Of a DNA stretch of 64,000 nucleotides, positions 57,188-64,000 are shown piece after piece. The notes under the pieces are model-generated. The model was not told the DNA's origin. It did not search any database and worked only from the letters and a program-made list of their open reading frames with translations. The stretch is from Diphasiastrum complanatum. Its lineage: Eukaryota; Streptophyta; Lycopodiopsida; Lycopodiales; Lycopodiaceae. The position numbers and the translations under genes were made by a program. How positions within the stretch are numbered: position 1 is the first letter of the stretch; every line of letters starts with the position of its first letter. The DNA lies in assembly GCA_029204225.1 (NCBI GenBank), contig CM055107.1, positions 43,319,507 to 43,383,506 on the forward strand, given 5' to 3'.

Positions 57188-57189
<2 letters not shown>

Positions 57190-59207
57190 TTTAATAAAAC
57201 CTGCAAAGTGTTATTAGAAATAAAATAGAGATACAATACAGTAGAAATGACTCCCTTTTATAGGTTTCCAAGGTGAGTCTCCTTCACTCTGATTGGCCAC
57301 TTCATTGGGGCAAAGATTCTAATCCAAGCCCTTCAAACGGTTCTAATAAAGTACAAAGCAAGTCACATGAATCATGTGAGTCTTACTTTGACCAAATTAA
57401 CTTCCTTATTTGCAACTTGAGTTTGTAACTTAGACTTTGGCCTTTAATCTATTTTATTTGCACCTAAGGCCCAAGTCTAACAACTAGCAATGTGCTCATT
57501 GGGTTGAGCTTATACACGCAGGAAGCCGATGTCCTCACACTTATTATTCTAATTGTACAATGTATTGTGACGGGGCCCACTAAGTAAGGCTTGGCCAACA
57601 ATACTTTGAGTGGTGAAACCCACTTGTTTATAATATATTTTTAGAGTGAATTTCATTCCTTGCATCAACTCATGGATCCTATTTCACACTAAGATCAAGC
57701 TAATCACAACCCGCAAGAAACTAGTTTCAACAAACAACTTTCTAGTAATAGGACTCTCTAGCTCTATACAGATCGATCGGATTTGTAATCAACGACTCTT
57801 CTACTACAAGAGTGTTTTCTAAATTTTCTTCCCTTACATCTTCTAACTAGATATCTATTACAATCCTTAGAAAATTCCCGTAATATCAAGAATATCCCAT
57901 CAATCCTCATTCTATAAACATGTCCCTTATCTATACATATTATAGATTCCTCCTGAAATCTATGCAATAGATGTTTCTCCTAGATAACTTTCTATCACCT
58001 ACTCTTTCCCCTTTCAATAATAAACTACACGAATTTCCAAGAGGTGCATACTAGTCGTCATCGTCGTCGCCATCATCATTGCCACTATGTAAACATACAA
58101 GACCCCCAATGGACACGGTGAGCATGGACTATTATCTAAGATATGTTACGATAAAGCGCTCGAGTAAAATTTTGAGCTAAAAGTTGATTCCTTACGCAAA
58201 TTAAATAGATTATGTAGTCCATTTATTCTCAGAAAAGTAGTTTGTTCTCATTCCTTCTCAATGAAGTTCATGTGCTGGCATATTGTGCTGCGAAGGGCTT
58301 CAATTACCATGCTCATAAAGAATTGCTGCTAAATCACACGACTTTTTACGTCTATCAGGAATGCAGTTACTAGTACGAATAATAAAGATTTGTGCAAAAT
58401 TGCTTGCTCTACTGCTTGAACAGAAAAAATCTTGGTCTTCCTTTTTATAGATTATAAAATATTCTAGCAATTTAATCTAAGAAAACCTGAGACTTCCAAG
58501 TACTCTGGTTCCTTCCAGAATGCAAGAATCATTGGTGCAGGGTATGCATTCACCTTCTCAAAAAAAAATGAAGTTTTGACAGAAATCATTGATCGATTTA
58601 CCAAAAGATATTCCCCTCATTAAACAGAGCAGCTTGAACATACACATATTGTTGAAATTTGATCGCCTTTACTGAAATGGCACGTACTCCTCAAGGCATG
58701 ATCACTGATCTGATGATGGGGAGGTACATAATTTCAAAGTCTACTTTTTGATAAAACCTCACTTCTGATAATAGGTCTGACAGAAAAAATAAAAATCAAA
58801 GCCTTTTGTACAATCTAGGATGTTAATTTGAAATCATGGATAAAAAGGATGTACTTCTATTATGCTTCTTTTAATAATAATAAAAATCTAAGGGGTCTAT
58901 AGCAGTGAAGACGTGCTTATACAAAATAAGGAAAAAGAAAGAAAGTCGTTTACAAACTGAAATATCTGATTTTTGCAAAAGAAGTTCACTTCAATGCGCC
59001 TGAGAGTCTAATGACTTTATGCACTTAAATTGCCACATGCGCATGAACAAGTTATGAAGATTAATGCAGTTTCAGGGCATGAATTGAAAAAATTGATCGA
59101 ATATCATAATGGTGGTTGACAAGAATTTTGGCAATCTGCCTGGTAGAACACTTTGAACAGAGCACTTTCATTGTGCACAAAAAAATAACTTTTTCCTTTA
59201 TTGTGGA
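57188..59207. other. Intergenic DNA downstream of the SET-domain gene
   Basis: About 2 kb without recognised coding sequence. It has a TCGTCGTCGCCATCATCATT trinucleotide-like stretch at about 58,058. The part next to 59,208 is presumably the 3' UTR of the SET gene. Confidence 0.5.
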
Positions 59208-62200
59208 TCAATCATTTAGAACCGTTAGAGGAGTACTATGGTGATTTAACCAAGCAGCAGCTGATCGCAAAATTCGTAGTTCACCTCCCAGAACAGCTTC
59301 TGTCATTTCTCTTCGTAATGATTGTACACATCCTGGGAATTGGGATGATGATCCTATTTGAAGAGCCTGCAGAGAAAAGGGTTTATATTTATATGGACTT
59401 AGAAAATATATTCAGATACTATGAAACTATCAATTCTTCATTGTCTCTTTGAGATTCAAGAGCTTCACCATAGGCCCAGCTCTAAGTGCTAACACTGCTA
59501 AGACTTGACATATCCTTGTTGTGCATAAAAACAGCTCCATAAAAGCATGTGATAAAGGAAGAAACAGGCAATAGCACATTACGTTAGTTCTCAGAACTTT
59601 CACAAATGACCAGAAAATATTGAGCCATTGGAGTTACCAGAAAGGCTGCTACATGCTCCTCAATAAGGGTCTCGATTCGTGCTAGAAGCAAACTCATGGC
59701 TTGAGCTTCTTTGATTTTATCTTTAAGAGGTCGCCGTGCCAAACGTCCATCATGTTTAGCTGCATCCTCTGCCAATTCAGTCAGTTCTGTGAAACATGGA
59801 CATTTTTATTAGTGACTTGTGAATGGAACTTACTGTTACAGAAACCTTGGATCTAAAAATTAAAAAATGAGACAAGATCACACTTCAAAAAACATATGTT
59901 AATTCAAAATTCAGAGTGAAATATGGATAACCAAAGACAATACAGAAGTACATGAAAGACAGGTACAAGTTTAAGATCACTGCCATTCTGTAGAAGAGAA
60001 ATATGAATGATCTGGGACATCAATTGAAGGTAGAAAAGGTGAGACATATATAGCATCTAGTGCCTGACCTGGAGAAGAGCTAGCACAAATGATTCGAGCA
60101 AAGGCACGAAGTGAATGAGGAATTCCCTTCCCACGTCCTATCACCGATTTTACTTCTCTGAGTACATCTCAACAAATATTCATTCAGAGAACTTGGATAA
60201 TCAGTTATTAAGGTCATCAAAGTGTGATCTTCTCATGTAGAAATGATTGCTCAGAAGAAGCATCAAGTATGAATGGCTTCGCCATGCCACATGCTGAAGA
60301 GCTCTTTTATCTAGGTACAATCATAAAAAACTGTGTATATCATCATTATCACACTATCGCTGAGCTCTTTTATCTGTCTTTGATTGTACTGTTATGTTCT
60401 CTCTAGATTTATCATGCACAATCCTTATCAATAACAGATTAATCAACTCAAATAACTTAAACTGATTATACTGTACACAAATTTGCGATAGCTAACTTGG
60501 TAGAAGCAGTTACTTATTCACTTGAATGCTCACTCACAAAAATCATAAATATGAAAGTCCTAGAGGATCTCAATGGTGGTTTAGGTATGGTTAAACAAAT
60601 AAAAATAAAAACTATCGTTGTCGTCCTGAGGCAGCCAAACATCTTGCAATTGACTATGACTTTTCTAACAAGGTCACTGGGCCTTACAAGGTGCAACCAT
60701 TTCGACACCTGCATGAGCAATTTCACAAAAGTGAAGCATCAACCATCCTTTGGAACCTAGTTTACTTATCTTTTTAATCATGAAAGGTATTCAAAATAGA
60801 GAAAGCATGCAGAGCACAGCAAAGCTGCATTTCTGGTTGAAACCTAATGTTCTCTTTGCACTCCTTTTCCCAACTATAGTCTGAGAAGCTACGCTATTGT
60901 CACATACCAGCTATCCTTCCGTGATTGAAGTTTCAGTGCTACAAGACCTGAAATTCTTTTCTGTACTCCTATATCTTTCAAGCATTTTGTCTTCATGTTC
61001 ATACAGTCTGCAGCACTAGCCATTTTACCCTCATTAAAAAGCTCCAACTTAGCTTCCACCTCAAAGCAGAACACGTTATCCTAATGTTCTAGAATTTTGA
61101 TTGCTCAATGGTTCCATGTCAAGGCGAAGGTCCATCTTATACAGAAGTGAAGATAATCTATCAGTCATAAATCTAAGAGGATGGGAACCCAAAACAAACA
61201 TGACAAAGCGGCATGCAAAGCGTGTTAAAAAACTCAATGCAAAGTGGATAGGTGGAAAAAAGAAAACTAACACACCTTACACTAACTCATAATGCCAATT
61301 GTTGCACCTTAAACCCCTAAACCTAGAACAACCATGCAAAGAGGGCCTTGTGCACATCAACCACATGAATGCTCATGCCAACCATCTAGGCCAAAAGAAG
61401 CTCGGAAACATGCAATCACTCTCTCCCTAGCAACCCTACAGCCCAATCCTAGCAATAGGCTTCACTCAAAATGATGCACTATAGCCTCCAAACAAGCAAG
61501 AAAAAAATGTTGGAAAAAACCTTCAAAAAGGTGTTTTGCTTGCAAATCTCCAAACACACTTTTTCCATCTCCGTTGTGCTACAATCACCTTCCATAGATA
61601 GCTACTTGTACATAGACTGCTCACACATGCATTTTGGCCTCCCATTGCTCTCTCCATGACCTCAAGAAGCTCCAATGCAAATGCACCCCACATTTGGGTT
61701 CCACGGCGATTCCCAAAAAAATTCCACAATTCTTCCTCATACCATTTTGACGTTCCAAAATGCTCCGCCCACAAAACGTTGTTCCGATGTAACTTAGACA
61801 AAGGCATCCACTAACCATACTCCATATTTTCATTTCTTAATGAGTCATCTTAGAACATTGGGGCAATGACCAAGAGGTAGGGTGCAAACTCTCTTAGGAC
61901 TCAACAATGGCCATGATGTGGTACAACACTACGGAAACCTCCATAGTTGCCTAGCTTTAAACTTGTCCATAGTCACATCGGTCTACTCGTCTCATCTGTA
62001 AGCATTGATTTCTAATTGTGGGAATGCCCCCCAAGTGACTGGAACTAGGTTATTTTTCTCAACTAGCTTTGAGTTGAGTCTTGCACACAATATATAGCTT
62101 CCACAATCTTTTCTTGATTATTCACATATTTGAAATGTTTTTTGTCACTTCTACCTTAACCGCAAATCGATTGTCAACTACATCAATGGTTTTGACAGCA

Positions 62201-62752
62201 ACTGCTTGTATAATCGGGTGGGCTCAAATCCTTTGTCGAAGATAAATTACACTTCCTACAAGCTCTGCTTTTCATTCACAGATCATCTAATAAGTGTCAA
62301 ACAACCAGTGATAGCAGACAACCAGTGATAGCAGGTCCTTCTAGTGCAGGTACTAGATTTTTCATGCAAAGATGCATATACGAGAAAATAATTGTTTAAC
62401 CACTTCATACCTGTTGACTGTACAGTCACGGATGACAGCTTTACTTTTCAGACGTGTACGTGGCAAACCAAGAAGGTAGGTTACTGCTAAGGTTCAACAT
62501 CCCAAACAGCGATTGAACTGTTTTCAACCACCAGTACACAACAAAATTTAGAGAATTTGGAGCTAAGTTTTGGAGGAGAGCCTCCTTTGTGCTTCTTTAA
62601 GGACAGAAGGACCCTTGACGAAAAGAATAGGCAGCAATACTTCATTTGCAGCCTTTTCAACGTCTTTGCATTCCTTTCTGGAGTGCAATCATCAGATTAT
62701 GTCTTTCATTTCATTGTTACGTAGCAATATCACTGATACTCGACAGCATATG

Positions 62753-62820
<68 letters not shown>

Positions 62821-63461
62821 AATCTGCCTATGGCCAATAGAAAGTGAACAAGATCTTACTGCATAGAAAAGCTATTGCCACCGCTATCAGAACCATCAAA
62901 CTTTGGCAGAGTGTGCATGTCATGTGAATGCAAAAGTTTCAACTTGCTTGTTCGAAGTACATCTTTTCGTGACAATCCCATCCAGATCTCAACCTGACAT
63001 TACGTCCACAACGTAGCAAAACACATATTAATGTAAACTTTGGCGAAGACCACACAACCTACTGTAGACAAAGATGTACCAAAGAAGATTTTTTTATACT
63101 GTGATTTATCTTGCATGTAGCCTTCATGTAGGGCCCCACATAAAGTCAATACAAAGAAACTTGAACAGGACGCCAAGAATAAACTAAAGATGAGCTATGC
63201 AAGTGGTATCCACATCAAATCAGATAATTTATAAGTATGCGCCAAAATCAATGGTGGTGGCATAGAAAATACGTGTCTTTATAGAGCTCGCAAGTTCTTA
63301 CCTTCTTGTTTCAAAACTTTGAAGTTCAAGAACATCTCACTATTGTATATAAGAAAATTGGTGTGCATCGTACAAACCTGATCAAATGGATTATGAGGAA
63401 CCGTGAAACCAAAATCGAGTGCTAGGGTAACATTTGACAACCTTCCATAACTTATAACAAC
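59208..63461 (-). CDS. SET-domain protein, Rubisco-LSMT/PTAC14-like, 3' part
   Basis: Five exons fit with canonical GT-AG borders and matching phases: 63,461-63,378 (end of SET domain, VVISYGRLSNVTLALDFGF then PHNPFDQ), 62,993-62,860 (VEIWMGLSRKDVLRTSKLKL), 60,157-60,069 (EVKSVIGRGKGIPHSLRAFA), 59,786-59,638 (ELAEDAAKHDGRLARRPLKD) and 59,366-59,208 (LRREMTEAVLGGELRILRSA, stop TGA at 59,208). ISYG..N..L..DFGF..P.NP.D is the signature end of LSMT-type SET lysine methyltransferases. The later exons read as the all-helical substrate-binding region. The gene probably acts in plastids like PTAC14 or LSMT, but substrate and localisation are inferred. Upstream exons lie right of 63,461 or beyond the window; I could not fix them. 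About 206 C-terminal residues are seen. Confidence 0.75.
60158..62859 (-). other. Large intron of the SET gene with exon-like islands
   Basis: A 2.7 kb intron. It contains a GA microsatellite (62,756-62,819) and exon-like islands not needed by the SET reading frame: minus strand 61,071-60,900 (FEVEAKLELFNEG, KRISGLVALKLQSRKDSW with a GTATGTG donor), minus strand about 62,686-62,575 (AANEVLLPILFVKGPSVLKE), and plus strand about 60,610-60,770 (YRCRPEAAKHLAIDYDFS). These may be alternative exons or captured fragments. 61,290-62,100 has no recognised content. Confidence 0.5.
62756..62819. repeat. GA microsatellite
   Basis: A pure GA run of about 64 bp within the SET gene intron. Confidence 0.95.
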
Positions 63462-64000
63462 CTGGATTAAAAAACCAGTATGAACATCAGTCTCCAGCAG
63501 ACCATTTAACACCTAAAAAACTAAGATGACTATACATGCAAGATAGAAAAGAAAAAGTGTACACACAGTGTCTTCTATGTGTGTGTGCATGCATGTGAAA
63601 GGAGGATGAATTAATGTCTTGCAGTACCAAAGCTGGCACATAGAATTCCCATACTACTTACCAAGTAATTTTTAATCATGTGGGAGCACAATTTGTTATA
63701 ACAAAACTAAATTTATAATAAGATATAATATTTAGAACCATATCACTGAATATGTCAAGCTAAAGAACAGATTCAATCTACCATCGAAGTGCGAAACATA
63801 ATATATAAAATTGATCTTATAATATATAGGGCATTGGATGTTGAGACATTCCTCAGTGCCAATCTTCCCAACGAGCATGACCAGAAAGTTTGATCCATTC
63901 AATAATTTCGTGAAATCCATTTATCTCTACATGAAGTTGATGTGATGAAGCTAAAACTGTCCCAACATAGGTCTGAGAGTATGGGGCAATCAGATCTCTA
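63462..64000 (-). other. Upstream part of the SET gene, exons not resolved
   Basis: This should contain intron and perhaps one more SET-domain exon. A minus-strand stretch around 63,860-63,950 (GFHEIIEWIKLSGHARWEDW or, in another frame, DQTFWSCSLGRLALRN) is protein-like, but I could not find borders in the right phase. Confidence 0.4.

Noticed and set aside
56897-57217. Open frame with long Arg/Glu repeats over GA tracts
   Set aside because: It is a translation of GA microsatellites; the same appears at 62,570-62,866 and 36,566-36,754.
1-64000. CRISPR arrays, bacterial operons, rRNA genes
   Set aside because: No spaced direct repeats of the right size, no prokaryotic gene organisation and no rRNA sequence seen; the repeats present are plant LTRs, microsatellites and diverged tandem units.

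Overview
The window is nuclear DNA from a land plant with a repeat-rich genome. The evidence is one intact LRR receptor kinase with a plant-type architecture, plant Ty1/copia and Ty3/gypsy elements primed by initiator tRNA-Met, and the 3' part of a plant SET-domain protein of the Rubisco-LSMT/PTAC14 type. Long GA and CA microsatellites and a Penelope-like reverse transcriptase relic point, by inference, to a large-genome non-angiosperm such as a fern or lycophyte. The sequence alone does not prove that.

Layout. 1-9.2 kb is a pile of broken copia elements: copy 1 (1-1383) carries a CACTA-ended MITE-like insert and is interrupted by copy 2 (1384-4657). Copy 2 is joined to an unrelated copia pol (4.66-6.27 kb), then to a minus-strand copia gag with its 1.1 kb LTR (6.27-8.34 kb), then to copy 3 of the first family on the minus strand (8.34-9.24 kb). 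A fifth copia (9.44-14.96 kb, plus) has gag to RNase H with several disabling mutations and no 3' LTR. It abuts a 2.1 kb segment (14.96-17.1 kb) with two convergent, unrecognised coding regions. A complete chromovirus-type gypsy element with target duplication TAATG lies at 17,505-23,778. A decayed gag-protease relic follows to 26.5 kb, then AT-rich and low-complexity DNA.

28.4-29.3 kb is an inverted-repeat-bounded segment holding three decayed exons of a MAPKKK gene. A PEPR-like LRR receptor kinase, minus strand, occupies 31,416-35,713 in two exons; its only intron contains an 83 bp tRNA-like insertion with a perfect 17 bp target duplication. 36.9-38.2 kb has a degraded gypsy RNase H region. 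39.75-42.3 kb has a broken Penelope-like element between two CA tracts. 42.9-44.5 kb is an LTR element leader with roughly 175 bp repeats, and 44.5-51.2 kb is mostly non-coding. 51,240-56,536 is a second LTR element with matching target sites (AAATG), minus strand, carrying a fragment related to BYPASS1/ROH1. 59.2-63.5 kb holds the last five exons of the SET-domain gene, minus strand, running in from the right edge.

Only two host genes look functional, the LRR receptor kinase (surface peptide perception) and the SET-domain protein (probably plastid). Nearly everything else is transposable-element debris, in several cases carrying pieces of host genes. Coordinates of splice sites, LTR ends and repeats were read by eye.
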